Origin: Flavobacteriales bacterium
GTDB lineage: Bacteria; Bacteroidota; Bacteroidia; Flavobacteriales_G; Salibacteraceae
Direction of reading: 5' to 3'
Assembly: GCA_020435995.1 (NCBI GenBank)
Contig: JAGQYO010000001.1
Coordinates: 124,001 to 188,000, forward strand
Length of the DNA: 64,000 nucleotides
This document shows positions 35,579 to 44,709 of the stretch, one piece after another (the stretch's first letter is position 1; each line of letters opens with the position of its first letter). Position numbers and translations under genes: made by a program. The notes beneath the pieces are model-generated. The model did not search any database and was not told where the DNA came from. It saw nothing but the letters and a program-made list of their open reading frames with translations.

Positions 35579-36502
35579 CTAAAAAGCAAGATTTAAACCC
35601 ACTCCCAAAACTTCTTTAAATTGAGTTCGTGGACCAAATGCGTCGTTAATACCATCGTTGTTTGTGTCCACTGGAATATCAATATCATGATCATAAATTA
35701 ATGAGCATTGGATATTTGCTGAAAGCCATTTGTTAACCTTCATGTTCAAAAGCAAATCCCAGTTTACATCAATATTTCCTGGATTCTCAAGGTAATTAGA
35801 GAAAAGATTCAACTTGGTGTCGAGGTTTACATTCTTCAATATTTCCTTTTTATACTGAAAAGTAACGTTACCCCCGACTTCTATTCGATAAGTAGCGCCA
35901 GGTGTTATAACGTTTCCAGCTGTATCTCTTTCAGCGGGCTCTACACCATAAGCTCCAAAATCGGCAAGATGTTGATTGGCCACAAAGGTGGCTTTGGCAG
36001 ATATGGGAGAAATATTTACCGATAGGTTTTCATTAGGGGTGTAGTCGAAACCAATACCACTTGTGAGATAACCTGGCGTCATCCAAGTAGAAATCAAGGT
36101 GGAATCATCTGGCATTTTATATCCATCAGTCATCTGGGTTCTAAAATTGATAAACCCGCTGTAATACCAGTTTTCCTTCATTTTTCGTCCGAGTTTGGTA
36201 TTAGCCTCAATTCGGTCATCTGTTTTTTCCCATGGACTTTTTCCTTTTATAAGTCCACCATAACCGACTGTTAAATCATTGTTCCAAATCCAATCGTTTT
36301 TGGCCCTGTTGGCAAATAATTTTAACAGGAGTGTGGTAGAGATGTTTTCCTCACCTCCAGCTGCCCAATTAACTAAAGCAACCTGGTTGAATGAAACATT
36401 AACCAATCCACCTTTTTTCCAATAACTATTGGTATCCGCTTGTGCTAGCGCGCTGCCATACGCCAATATAATGCAGCCAAATGCTGTTACTATATTCTTC
36501 AT
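35579..36502 (-). CDS. DUF3078 outer-membrane protein
   Basis: A 307-residue exported protein: signal peptide (IVTAFGCIILAYGSALAQ) then the DUF3078 signature YWKKGGLVNVSFNQVALVNW followed by AAGGEENIS and DLTVGYGGLIKG. Strands such as WYYSGFINFRTQMTDG and VGGNVTFQYKKEI alternate in barrel style, and the last residues are VGLNLAF with a terminal aromatic. DUF3078 proteins are Bacteroidota-specific predicted outer-membrane barrels without an assigned substrate. ATG 36502. Two bases separate it from the upstream mscS gene and 18 from GH3. Confidence 0.9.
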   Translation of the reverse strand: MKNIVTAFGCIILAYGSALAQADTNSYWKKGGLVNVSFNQVALVNWAAGGEENISTTLLLKLFANRAKNDWIWNNDLTVGYGGLIKGKSPWEKTDDRIEANTKLGRKMKENWYYSGFINFRTQMTDGYKMPDDSTLISTWMTPGYLTSGIGFDYTPNENLSVNISPISAKATFVANQHLADFGAYGVEPAERDTAGNVITPGATYRIEVGGNVTFQYKKEILKNVNLDTKLNLFSNYLENPGNIDVNWDLLLNMKVNKWLSANIQCSLIYDHDIDIPVDTNNDGINDAFGPRTQFKEVLGVGLNLAF

Positions 36503-36504
36503 AC

Positions 36505-37329
36505 TTACTTGTTGTTTTGAACGTGAACATCCATTTGCGGAAATGGAAAATTAAGTCCCTCGTTGCCAAAATTCTTATATACTTTTTCATTCATGTCGAA
36601 GAACACACCCCAGTAATCAGCCGAATTTACCCATACTCTTGCCACAATATTTACTGAACTGTCAGCCAAGGCGTGCAGTGCAATAAAAGGCTCTGGATCC
36701 TTTAATATTCTGCTGTCTTCGGCCATGTATTGCTGCAATAAGGATTTTGCCTTATCGTAATCATCGCCGTAGGCTATTCCAAAAATCCAGTCAACCCTGC
36801 GGGTTTCTTGCTTTGAGTAATTGATGAGCGAACCTGTAGATAGGCCACCGTTTGGAATTATAATTACCTTATTGTCTCCAGTAGTGAGGAAGGTATTAAA
36901 GATTTGAATCTCCTTTACAACTCCCATATAACCTTGAGCCTCAATAAAATCGCCAACTTTAAAAGGCTTGAAGAAAAGTATCATAACGCCACCAGCAAAA
37001 TTTTGTAAGGTGCCGCTAAGAGCCAAACCAATAGCAATACCTACCGAGCCGAGAATAGCAATAAAGGATGTCATTTCAATACCGAGTACCCCTAAAGCAC
37101 TGATTATGATAAGTGCTTGGAGCAAAGACTTCATCAAACCAGTAAGAAATGGTTTTAAAGAGGGAGATAAGTCGCGCAACTCCATCGCCTTGCGTACTTG
37201 TTTCATCACTATACCAATTAACCAAAATCCGATAACCAGTACAGCTATGGCTCCAAGGAGCTTTCCGCCAAAATTGATGGCTATGTCAGTAATCATCTGC
37301 ATTGAGCCATCTATGTCTAAATTTTCCAT
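36505..37329 (-). CDS. mscS: Small-conductance mechanosensitive channel, MscS
   Basis: A 274-residue protein with the E. coli MscS layout: helices at IAINFGGKLLGAIAVLVIGF, then LLQALIIISALGVLGIEMTS, the pore helix GSVGIAIGLALSGTLQNFAG, and the beta/alpha-beta cytoplasmic domain with FKPFKVGDFIEAQGYMG, IIIPNGGLSTGSLINYS. It lacks the long periplasmic part seen in the other channel at 3.2 kb. It releases solutes when the membrane is stretched. Followed after two bases by the DUF3078 gene. Confidence 0.95.
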   Translation of the reverse strand: MENLDIDGSMQMITDIAINFGGKLLGAIAVLVIGFWLIGIVMKQVRKAMELRDLSPSLKPFLTGLMKSLLQALIIISALGVLGIEMTSFIAILGSVGIAIGLALSGTLQNFAGGVMILFFKPFKVGDFIEAQGYMGVVKEIQIFNTFLTTGDNKVIIIPNGGLSTGSLINYSKQETRRVDWIFGIAYGDDYDKAKSLLQQYMAEDSRILKDPEPFIALHALADSSVNIVARVWVNSADYWGVFFDMNEKVYKNFGNEGLNFPFPQMDVHVQNNK

Positions 37330-37415
37330 GTAATATTTTTAAATTTTTTGCAAAAAAGGGTTTTATTCTCCTTATATCCAATTACCCTTCGGTAAACCGC
37401 CCATTAATTGGCTTA

Positions 37416-37985
37416 TTAGAGCAAAAGATTTGCTAAAACTTCTGGGTAATTTTTATGCTCTAGTTCATGAATGCGCTTGGCCAAAGCATCAACGGTGTCT
37501 TTTTCAAGCACAGGACAATTAAATTGTGCAATAATGCCACCTTCGTCATAATGTTCAGTTACATAGTGAATTGTAATTCCACTTTCATGCTCGTTATTAT
37601 CCAAAACAGCTTGATGTACTCTCGAGCCGTACATGCCCTTGCCACCATATTTGGGTAAAAGGGCGGGATGGATGTTAATGATTTTATTTGGGAACCTCTG
37701 AATGACTTCAAGTGGGATTTTTCGCAAGTAGCCCGCAAGCACAATAAAATTAATTTCACATTCACTGAGCAGATTCATCAACAATGTGGGATCTGAAAGT
37801 TCCGCATTGTTCCCTAAATAGAACCTTACTTTATGGTTTATGGCATGGATGAGAACTCCGGCTTCGGGGTTGTTACAAATGATAAGATCAACAGAAATAT
37901 TTTCACTGTTTTTGAAATATTCCATGATTCTGTTGGCGTTGCTTCCGGCCCCAGATGCAAATATGGCTATGCGATGCTTAGTCAT
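37416..37985 (-). CDS. purN: Phosphoribosylglycinamide formyltransferase
   Basis: PurN transfers a formyl group from 10-formyltetrahydrofolate to GAR in purine synthesis. The 189-residue protein contains the phosphate-binding IFASGAGSNANRIMEYF, the catalytic Asn-His pair in INIHPALLPKYGGKGMYG, and the Asp of HYDEGGIIAQFNCPV. ATG 37985. No purine gene is nearby; the gene stands between the mscS group and the divergent nitroreductase. Length and motifs are normal. Confidence 0.95.
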   Translation of the reverse strand: MTKHRIAIFASGAGSNANRIMEYFKNSENISVDLIICNNPEAGVLIHAINHKVRFYLGNNAELSDPTLLMNLLSECEINFIVLAGYLRKIPLEVIQRFPNKIINIHPALLPKYGGKGMYGSRVHQAVLDNNEHESGITIHYVTEHYDEGGIIAQFNCPVLEKDTVDALAKRIHELEHKNYPEVLANLLL

Positions 37986-38067
37986 GAGTTTGCAATATTA
38001 GGCCATTTTGCAAGGGTATGATGTGTTGTAACTTGTTCTTCTTTACTTTGAAATCAAAATTTGAAAA

Positions 38068-38733
38068 ATGGAAAACAGCGAAGGGTTTCAAAAATATGAG
38101 CATGTTAGAAAAACTGAAGAGGTAATGAGCGCCGAAAGTTTGGCGTATTATTTAGAGATGAATAAACGGCGAAGCATTCGAAATTTTTCGTTAGATAAAT
38201 TCGACATTGAAATTATTAAAACAGCCATCAAAACGGCAAACACGGCACCTTCTGGGGCTAACAAACAACCTTGGTTTTACGCAATTGTCCAATCTTCTGA
38301 AATCAAAAAACAGATCAGAGAAGCTGCGGAAAAAGAGGAATTTGAAAATTATCACGGCCGAATGAGCGACGAATGGTTGGACGATTTGAAAAAATTTGGA
38401 ACCAATCACATTAAGGAATTCTTAGAAATAGCCCCATATTTAGTTGTTGTGTTCAAGCAGGTTTACGGCTTCGAAAATGGGCAGAAACAAAATAATTATT
38501 ATGTGAACGAATCCGTTGGAATATCGGTGGGCATGTTTTTATCGGCAATACACAAGTCGGGTTTGGTGGCCCTCACCCACACTCCTAGCCCCATGAATTT
38601 TTTAGCCAAGGTACTCGATCGACCAGAAAACGAAAGGGCCTATCTCTTAATTCCAGTGGGCTATCCCTCTGTTGATGTCCAAGTTCCTATGATTAAGCGT
38701 AAATCAATTGATGATGTTTCTAGGGTCTATTAA
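38068..38733 (+). CDS. Nitroreductase family protein
   Basis: A 221-residue FMN-dependent oxidoreductase. The FMN phosphate-binding start reads YLEMNKRRSIRNFS, then AIKTANTAPSGANKQPWFY, the helix NYYVNESVGISVGMFLSAIH and GLVALTHTPSPMNFLAKVL, and the closing LLIPVGYPS. The sequence around ESVGIS and THTP is reminiscent of the iodotyrosine dehalogenase-like branch, but I would not go beyond family level. ATG 38068. Divergent from purN and followed by the rhodanese operon after 66 bases. Confidence 0.9.
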   Translation: MENSEGFQKYEHVRKTEEVMSAESLAYYLEMNKRRSIRNFSLDKFDIEIIKTAIKTANTAPSGANKQPWFYAIVQSSEIKKQIREAAEKEEFENYHGRMSDEWLDDLKKFGTNHIKEFLEIAPYLVVVFKQVYGFENGQKQNNYYVNESVGISVGMFLSAIHKSGLVALTHTPSPMNFLAKVLDRPENERAYLLIPVGYPSVDVQVPMIKRKSIDDVSRVY

Positions 38734-38757
38734 CGTTATGAGTAACACTAGTCACCA

Positions 38758-38785
38758 TTTGCAGGAGGAAGAAACTTTAAATTTG
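38758..38785 (+). promoter_or_regulatory. Probable promoter of the rhodanese-thioredoxin operon
   Basis: TTTG at 38758-38761 is followed after 16 bases by TAAATTTG (38778-38785), a TAnnTTTG match, 14 bases before the rhodanese ATG. The spacer is one base shorter than usual. Confidence 0.55.
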
Positions 38786-38799
38786 CCAAAAATTAAATC

Positions 38800-39216
38800 A
38801 TGAAAAAGTATTTTTTAATTGTCACTATGCTCATCTCCGCTGCAACCATGGTTGCTTGTGGGGGAAATGAAACACAAAAACAAACGCAGGGAAAGGCAGC
38901 GTTGGTCAACGATGTTGAGGTGGACGAGTTTAAAAGTTTAATTTCGGAAAAGCCCGGAATTATTTTAGACGTTAGAACGCCTAGTGAAGTGGCAGAAGGA
39001 AAAGTGCCTGGTGCTATGGTCATCAATATTCAAGAGCAAGACTTTATGGATCAGATATCCAAGTTGGATAAAGACAAGCCAATTTATGTTTACTGCAGAG
39101 CGGGCGGCAGAAGTGCAAATGCTTCGCAGAAACTCGTTGATTTAGGCTTCCCACAGGTTTATAATATGCTCGGTGGCATGGAAGCTTGGAATGCGAAAGG
39201 TTATGAAAAGGAGTAG
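38800..39216 (+). CDS. Rhodanese-like lipoprotein
   Basis: A 138-residue protein with a lipobox (ISAATMVACGGN) and one rhodanese domain: LDVRTPSEVAEGKVPGAMVIN and the active-site loop IYVYCRAGGRSANASQKL with the sulfur-carrying cysteine, then YNMLGGMEAWNAKGYE. Rhodaneses move sulfane sulfur between thiols. As a lipoprotein it works in the periplasm. First gene of a four-gene operon with the small membrane protein (14-base overlap), DUF3365 haem protein and thioredoxin. Confidence 0.9.
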   Translation: MKKYFLIVTMLISAATMVACGGNETQKQTQGKAALVNDVEVDEFKSLISEKPGIILDVRTPSEVAEGKVPGAMVINIQEQDFMDQISKLDKDKPIYVYCRAGGRSANASQKLVDLGFPQVYNMLGGMEAWNAKGYEKE

Positions 39217-39418
39217 CATCGCTATACCTTTTTTGAAGAGGATTAAATTGATCGGTTGGGCTCAATGGCTTTTTATGGCCGCTGGTCTCTTGTTTTTGGT
39301 TGGAGCCACCGATAAATGGGATATTTTCTTAGCGTTCGCTGGTATTTTTCTGTTTGCCAAAGGGTATTTTAACTGGGGTTGCAATGGTGAATGTGCCATT
39401 CCACAAAAAAGGAATTAA
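39203..39418 (+). CDS. Small two-helix membrane protein with C-terminal cysteines
   Basis: From ATG 39203 about 71 residues: a basic start (KRSSIAIPFLKRIK), two membrane helices (QWLFMAAGLLFLVGA and IFLAFAGIFLFAKGYF) and a C-terminus NWGCNGECAIP with two cysteines close to the membrane. Small proteins with this ending are recurrent beside rhodanese genes in Bacteroidota as I recall, resembling the membrane part fused to rhodanese in YgaP-type proteins. It overlaps the rhodanese stop by 14 bases and is directly abutted by the next gene. A thiol-transfer or anchoring role is an inference. Confidence 0.75.
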   Translation: MKRSSIAIPFLKRIKLIGWAQWLFMAAGLLFLVGATDKWDIFLAFAGIFLFAKGYFNWGCNGECAIPQKRN

Positions 39419-40018
39419 ATGAGAAATCTATTTTGGCTTGTAGCCCTTTCAGCTTTGATGTATTCCTGCGGATCAGCAGGCCCGAAAGAAAATTTGGCCG
39501 AAGAACCTGCTATGTCAGAAATGGAGCGTGCAGAATACTTAGAGATGGGGTCTCAGATAGCCCAACGCAGCTTTAAAGCGCTATCGGGGAAGCTAAAAGC
39601 CGAAATTTCGGAAAACGGAATGGAAGGTGCAATTGCCAAATGCGACCTATACGCAGCTTCAACAATTGACAGCATTCAAAAGGCATTTGGCGTCAGTATT
39701 AAGCGCACTGCACTGAGAACTCGAAATCAGGAAAACAAACCTACCGATGAAGAGAAACACCTGTTGAAATTGTACGAGCGAGCCGACTATGCAGGGGAAG
39801 AATTGAAGCCTATGCTGCTTATTCCTGATTCTTCTACAGTTAAGTTTTTTAGTGCCATTAAAATGCAAGCACTCTGTTTGAACTGCCACGGTGAACCAGG
39901 TACTACAATGTCAGAAGAAATTTATGCCAAAATCATCGAAAAGTATCCTACTGATAAAGCAATCGGTTACAAATTGGGTGAGTTTAGAGGCTTGTGGAGT
40001 ATAGAATTTAAAAGATAA
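39419..40018 (+). CDS. DUF3365 (Tll0287-like) c-type haem lipoprotein
   Basis: A 199-residue lipoprotein (lipobox LMYSCGSAG) with the Tll0287-like/DUF3365 fold: [19 protein letters not shown], then [28 protein letters not shown] and the haem-binding CxxCH in [13 protein letters not shown]. The closing [15 protein letters not shown] is also typical. These are mono-haem sensor or redox proteins. ATG immediately follows the previous stop, and the thioredoxin gene starts two bases after its own stop, so operon membership is firm. Confidence 0.88.
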   Translation: MRNLFWLVALSALMYSCGSAGPKENLAEEPAMSEMERAEYLEMGSQIAQRSFKALSGKLKAEISENGMEGAIAKCDLYAASTIDSIQKAFGVSIKRTALRTRNQENKPTDEEKHLLKLYERADYAGEELKPMLLIPDSSTVKFFSAIKMQALCLNCHGEPGTTMSEEIYAKIIEKYPTDKAIGYKLGEFRGLWSIEFKR

Positions 40019-40020
40019 TA

Positions 40021-40317
40021 ATGGCTAGTTTTTCGGATATAATAGCATCAGACAAACCTGTATTAATTGATTTTTTTGCCGAATGGTGCGGTCCATGCAA
40101 AACATTGAGTCCGATTATTCAAGAAGTAGCCCATGTTTTAGGAGATCAAGTGAGGGTGATTAAAATCGATGTGGACAAAAATCAGGCGCTATCGAGTATA
40201 TATGGGATTAAAGGTGTGCCGACCATGATGATATTTAAGAATGGGGAAATGAAATGGCGGCAATCAGGAGTTTTGCCAAAGGAGGTCATTGTGGCTGAGT
40301 TAAAAAAATCGCTTTAA
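40021..40317 (+). CDS. Thioredoxin
   Basis: A 98-residue thioredoxin with the active site [16 protein letters not shown] and the cis-proline loop [13 protein letters not shown]. No signal peptide, so it is cytoplasmic. Last gene of the rhodanese operon; it could supply reducing equivalents, while the rhodanese and haem protein sit on the other side of the membrane. The stop TAA shares the palindrome TTAA with the convergent MORN gene. Confidence 0.95.
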   Translation: MASFSDIIASDKPVLIDFFAEWCGPCKTLSPIIQEVAHVLGDQVRVIKIDVDKNQALSSIYGIKGVPTMMIFKNGEMKWRQSGVLPKEVIVAELKKSL

Positions 40318-42146
40318 TTCAATTTCTTAACCAATTGATACTCCACCGGAATTTTTAATTCCATGCTCATCTGCACAGGAAGGCCAATAAACCAGGCATT
40401 TTCCCAAAAGGAATAAGTCTGCGAAACAAGGGTTTTGACTTTCTCGTTCCAATTGGGATCAACTCCGCGAACCACCCGACATTCTTTTACAAATCCAAAT
40501 TCGTCGAAGACCATTAATACATTTACCACCCCTAATTTTGGGTCAGTCTTATCGGTTTTTATGCGCTCTTTTTTGAAATTAAGTGAATTGAGGATTAACC
40601 CCAAATCATAATCGTCCATCACGTCGGTCCTTTTGGTAATTTCATAGGGGACCAAGAGCGGAGTTAAGGGGAGGTCTATATCATTAAATTCAGCTTTTAT
40701 TTGCTGCAAAAGATCTTGGCTACTCGGCTGAATATCTGGATTAAATTTTGAAATATAGTGGGTCATTTCTATGGAATATTCTGCGTTTTTGGATAAAACC
40801 CTTTTTTTGGTAATGTAATCCCAGCTTGAATTGTAGAATGCATTTTCCAAATTGTTGCTGTTGTTAAGCGAATCCCCATAAAAGTACACCTCATCAACAC
40901 TCACTTTATTTTCGAATACCTCTTTAAAAATTACTTTTCCAAAATCGTTGTAATAAGACCATAAACCCGTTTTTAAGCCAGATTGATAATTGCCTGAGAT
41001 GTTAAGAAGTCCGTTTTTGTAGCCTGTAAACTCACCATGCATTACACCATGTAAATTGTTGGTTTCGTGGAATAATTTTCCCTGAATGTCAAATCTCTTC
41101 TCCTGTCCATATTTCCTTCCATTTCGGCTATAGTATTCAATCCGTGACTGCCCATCGCGTAGATAATCAATGGTATAAGAGCTGTCGTGAGTGAGAAAAG
41201 TCTCTTCGGCTATAAGGCTACGCTTACTTGTTTTGGTTTCATAGTCCTTCCAAGTGCCCGTTCGCAGTCCATTTGAAAAAAAACCTTCTTTTTGAACTTT
41301 TCCATCTACCAACAATTCAAATCGGCCATGCATCATTCCGTTGTTGTAGTTGGCACTAAGTACATGTTCTCCCGTAACATTGTAGAACTTCAGTTCACCA
41401 TCGCCTCCTCTAAATGTTCCTCTGTAGGCATCGCCACCAACGGGATAATTCCAATCGTAAATTGATATTAATTTACCCTTATCGTACAGCGTTTTATTCC
41501 AAAGGATGCCACTTTTATAATATTTTTCTTGAACGCCATCCCAGTTGTTTTCTAGGATAAATTCCTTCTTATAAATCTTTCCATTGTTGTAATACTGAAT
41601 AATGTCAGCGGTAAAGTTGGGGTGGTTTTGTTTTAGGAAGACATCCTCTTTTATACAAGGTTGGGGCGCTCCTTCTTCGACTAATTCAGGTGGATAATAC
41701 CTTTTTTGAACGCCCGATAGTGTATCATTCACGTAGTTCAATATGGAAATAACTTGCCCTGAAGCGTGATAACCTATCCACGTGCCTTCCTTGAAACCAC
41801 GGATAAAAGTGATTTCGGCACTTACTTTTCCATTTGGAAACAAGTACTTCCATTTTCCGTGGGGCAAATCATTCAAATAATTGGCAAGCACAGAGGTGGA
41901 TCCATTTAGGTATTTGCGTGTCCAGCTTCCGTGTTTTCGTCCGGCGTGGTAGTTTCCTTCCAAGAGCATCGCTCCTCGATAAAAGTACCTATATCTGCCA
42001 TGTTTAATGTTGGTATCTTGCCTCGCAACGTGGTATTCTATGCGTATGTCCTTATGGGGTTTTTCAATTTTAAGTATGTTGGTACTTGTTTGTCCAAGGC
42101 TGCACAAAGACCAAAACAGTAACAGAAGAAATAGGTTAAGTTTCAT
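40314..42146 (-). CDS. MORN-repeat protein with C-terminal TonB-like domain
   Basis: A 610-residue exported protein (signal peptide [15 protein letters not shown]). About a dozen antitoxin-YwqK/MORN_2 units follow, e.g. [107 protein letters not shown]. The last about 70 residues ([20 protein letters not shown], then [31 protein letters not shown]) follow the pattern of a TonB C-terminal domain, but without an N-terminal membrane anchor beyond the signal. MORN_2 repeats also occur in the GldN fusion at 0.5-1.5 kb. Function unknown. Confidence 0.8.
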   Translation of the reverse strand: MKLNLFLLLLFWSLCSLGQTSTNILKIEKPHKDIRIEYHVARQDTNIKHGRYRYFYRGAMLLEGNYHAGRKHGSWTRKYLNGSTSVLANYLNDLPHGKWKYLFPNGKVSAEITFIRGFKEGTWIGYHASGQVISILNYVNDTLSGVQKRYYPPELVEEGAPQPCIKEDVFLKQNHPNFTADIIQYYNNGKIYKKEFILENNWDGVQEKYYKSGILWNKTLYDKGKLISIYDWNYPVGGDAYRGTFRGGDGELKFYNVTGEHVLSANYNNGMMHGRFELLVDGKVQKEGFFSNGLRTGTWKDYETKTSKRSLIAEETFLTHDSSYTIDYLRDGQSRIEYYSRNGRKYGQEKRFDIQGKLFHETNNLHGVMHGEFTGYKNGLLNISGNYQSGLKTGLWSYYNDFGKVIFKEVFENKVSVDEVYFYGDSLNNSNNLENAFYNSSWDYITKKRVLSKNAEYSIEMTHYISKFNPDIQPSSQDLLQQIKAEFNDIDLPLTPLLVPYEITKRTDVMDDYDLGLILNSLNFKKERIKTDKTDPKLGVVNVLMVFDEFGFVKECRVVRGVDPNWNEKVKTLVSQTYSFWENAWFIGLPVQMSMELKIPVEYQLVKKLN

Positions 42147-42240
42147 TTATACACAATGATAATTGCTTTTGACCAATATTCAAAGTTCTGAACCATATCG
42201 GCTTGTATTTGTATTTTATGAGGTTACTACAAGACCTTAT

Positions 42241-42248
42241 TATATTTG
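42241..42248 (+). promoter_or_regulatory. Possible -7 promoter element of dxs
   Basis: TATATTTG fits TAnnTTTG and lies 17 bases before the dxs ATG at 42266. No TTG is found at the expected distance upstream. Confidence 0.35.
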
Positions 42249-42265
42249 CAAAATACTTGCACAGT

Positions 42266-44197
42266 ATGGAAATTAAAGAAGGGCCGTTTTTGCGCCAAAT
42301 AAATTCTCCCGATGATCTTAAAAAATTTGACGTGGAGGACCTTCCTCAAATAGCGAACGAGCTACGGGAATACATTATTGACATTGTTTCAAAAAAAGGT
42401 GGTCACTTTGGTGCTAGCCTAGGAGTGGTGGAGCTAACAGTAGCTTTACATTATGTGTTTAATACGCCAACAGATCAATTGGTATGGGATGTTGGGCATC
42501 AGGCTTATGGCCATAAAATTTTAACTGGCCGAAAAAATGTTTTTCATACAAATAGAAAGTATGGTGGAATTAGTGGGTTTCCGAAAAGAAAGGAAAGCAA
42601 ATACGACGCTATGGGCGTAGGCCATTCTAGCACCTCTATCTCTGCGGCACTTGGAATGTCAGTTGCCAACCGATACAAAGGAAACAATGACACGCAGCAC
42701 ATTGCGGTAATTGGCGATGGCGCCATGACGGCTGGCTTGGCTTTCGAGGGCTTGAACCATGGGGGCGTGGCAAATACCAATATGATAGTTGTTCTTAACG
42801 ACAACTGCATGTCTATTGACCCTAACGTGGGGGCCTTGAAGGAATACCTTACCGATATAAGTACCTCACCGACTTACAACAGAGTAAAAGATGAGGTGTG
42901 GAACCTACTTGGAAAAATTTCAAAATTTGGCCCTAATGCCCAAGAAATCGTGGCCCGAGTTGAAAATGGCATTAAGCACACCTTATTAAAACAATCAAAT
43001 TATTTTGAATCTTTAAATTGGAGGTATTTCGGGCCAATTGATGGCCATGATGCCGTGCATGTAGCCAAGGTACTTCAGGATATGAAAGACATTCCAGGGC
43101 CCAAAATTTTGCATTGCCTTACCAAAAAAGGAAAGGGTTACAAACCAGCAGAGGATGGTTCTACCACTACTTGGCATGCCCCCGGATTATTTAATAAAGA
43201 TACCGGCGAAATAGTTAAAGTGATTCCGAAAGGGCCTCAAGCGCCTAATTTTCAGGATGTTTTTGGATATACCATTATTGAGTTAGCCGAAAAGAATGAT
43301 AAAATAATGGGCATTACTCCGGCCATGCCTACCGGATGTTCTCTTAAATATATGATGGAAGCTATGCCTGATCGCGCATTCGATGTTGGTATTGCCGAAC
43401 AACATGCGGTAACTTTTTCAGCAGGTTTAGCCACACAAGGGCTTGTGCCTTTTTGTAACATTTATAGCTCTTTTATGCAAAGAGCATTTGACTCTGTGGT
43501 GCACGATGTAGCCATTCAAAATTTACATGTTGTATTTTGTCTAGATCGAGGCGGGCTAGTTGGTGCTGATGGGCCTACACATCACGGTGCGTATGACATT
43601 GCCTTTATGCGTTGTATACCAAATATGGTGGTGGCTTCTCCTTTAAATGAAGAAGAAATGCGCAACATGATGTACACCATGCAGTTGGATAAAAATGCGG
43701 CGCCCTATTCTTTGCGCTACCCAAGAGGAGCTGGCGTAATGCCTGAATGGCGAAAGCCGATGAAGGAAATGAAAATTGGCACCGGCCAGCGAATAAGAAA
43801 TGGCAACGATGTGGCTATTCTTACTTTTGGTCCAATCGGAAACCTAGCTACTGATGCATGTAATACATTAGAAGCAGAGGGTATTAGTGCGGCACATTAC
43901 GATATGCGATTTGCCAAACCCATTGATGAGGTAATGCTTCATGAAGTGTTTACAAAGTTCAAGAAAATCATTACTGTGGAAGATGGCTGTATTCAAGGGG
44001 GAATTGGAAGTGCCATACTTGAGTTTATGGGCGATCACGGATATACATCGACTGTAAATAGACTAGGGATACCCGACCGATTGGTAGAACACGGAAGTCA
44101 GGCTGAGTTGTACCGCGAATGTGAGTACGATGCACAGGCCATGGTGGAAACGGCTAAAAAACTTATGTCGAAACCTGCCAGATCAATGGCTGGATAG
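42266..44197 (+). CDS. dxs: 1-deoxy-D-xylulose-5-phosphate synthase
   Basis: Dxs condenses pyruvate and glyceraldehyde-3-phosphate with thiamine diphosphate, the first step of the MEP isoprenoid pathway. From ATG 42266 (MEIKEGPFLRQINSP) the product has 643 residues. Seen are KGGHFGASLGVVELTVALHY, DVGHQAYGHKILTGR, the ThDP motif VIGDGAMTAGLAFEGLNHGG with NDNCMSID, the RYFGPIDGHD segment, the catalytic glutamate in VGIAEQHAVTFSAGLA and CLDRGGLVGADGPTHHGAYD. The TTG-initiated extension to 42203 is not needed. TAG at 44195 is in the same frame as the following rnhA sequence. Confidence 0.96.
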   Translation: MEIKEGPFLRQINSPDDLKKFDVEDLPQIANELREYIIDIVSKKGGHFGASLGVVELTVALHYVFNTPTDQLVWDVGHQAYGHKILTGRKNVFHTNRKYGGISGFPKRKESKYDAMGVGHSSTSISAALGMSVANRYKGNNDTQHIAVIGDGAMTAGLAFEGLNHGGVANTNMIVVLNDNCMSIDPNVGALKEYLTDISTSPTYNRVKDEVWNLLGKISKFGPNAQEIVARVENGIKHTLLKQSNYFESLNWRYFGPIDGHDAVHVAKVLQDMKDIPGPKILHCLTKKGKGYKPAEDGSTTTWHAPGLFNKDTGEIVKVIPKGPQAPNFQDVFGYTIIELAEKNDKIMGITPAMPTGCSLKYMMEAMPDRAFDVGIAEQHAVTFSAGLATQGLVPFCNIYSSFMQRAFDSVVHDVAIQNLHVVFCLDRGGLVGADGPTHHGAYDIAFMRCIPNMVVASPLNEEEMRNMMYTMQLDKNAAPYSLRYPRGAGVMPEWRKPMKEMKIGTGQRIRNGNDVAILTFGPIGNLATDACNTLEAEGISAAHYDMRFAKPIDEVMLHEVFTKFKKIITVEDGCIQGGIGSAILEFMGDHGYTSTVNRLGIPDRLVEHGSQAELYRECEYDAQAMVETAKKLMSKPARSMAG

Positions 44198-44206
44198 AAT
44201 TCCTTA

Positions 44207-44662
44207 ATCATCGCTCAGATAACAATATATACTGATGGATCGGCTAAGGGCAATCCTGGAAACGGGGGATACGGCGTAGTCCTGATGTCTGGAGGTCATC
44301 GAAAAGAATTATCTCAGGGGTACAAACACACCACAAACAACCGAATGGAGCTTCTGGCTGCAATAGTTGCCTTGGAGAGTATCAAAGATGGCTCGCATGA
44401 AATCACCCTTTATTCAGATTCTAAATATGTGGTAGATGCCATCGAAAAAGGATGGCTATTTGGATGGCAGAAAAAAGGGTTTAAGGGCAAAAAAAACCCA
44501 GATCTTTGGCGACGGTTTTTAAAAATATACCCCAAACATAATGTCAAATTTGTGTGGGTGAAGGGCCATGCCAACAACCCAGAAAACGAAAGATGTGATG
44601 AGCTTGCCGTGGCTGCCGCCGACGGAAAAGGCTTACTCGATGATGTGGGATATGTAGGATGA
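44207..44662 (+). CDS. rnhA: Ribonuclease HI without a canonical start codon
   Basis: RNase HI cuts RNA in RNA-DNA hybrids. The frame contains ITIYTDGSAKGNPGNGGYGV, NNRMELLAAIVALE, LYSDSKYVVDAIEKGW, LWRRFLKIYP and HANNPENERCDELA; all four catalytic acids (DGS, MELL, YSDS, NERCDEL) are present. The first ATG in frame is 44285, after the first catalytic aspartate, so it cannot be the real start. Between the dxs stop TAG (44195-44197, same frame) and the first strand there is no ATG, GTG or TTG; two ATC codons at 44207 and 44210 stand where the start is expected, and counting the first as position 1 puts the aspartate at residue 10, as in E. coli. ATC initiation or readthrough of the dxs TAG are both possible. 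Identity is certain, start is not. Confidence 0.85.
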   Translation: MIAQITIYTDGSAKGNPGNGGYGVVLMSGGHRKELSQGYKHTTNNRMELLAAIVALESIKDGSHEITLYSDSKYVVDAIEKGWLFGWQKKGFKGKKNPDLWRRFLKIYPKHNVKFVWVKGHANNPENERCDELAVAAADGKGLLDDVGYVG

Positions 44663-44690
44663 AAAAAGCCACCGAATAGGTGGCTTTAAT
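44662..44690 (-). terminator. Bidirectional terminator between rnhA and the T9SS gene
   Basis: AAAGCCACC (44665-44673) pairs with GGTGGCTTT (44679-44687) across a 5-base loop. On the minus strand the stem is followed by T6, making it a proper terminator for the T9SS gene; on the plus strand the T-run is weak. Confidence 0.8.
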
Positions 44691-44709
44691 CTAATTTTAT
44701 TATTCAGCA

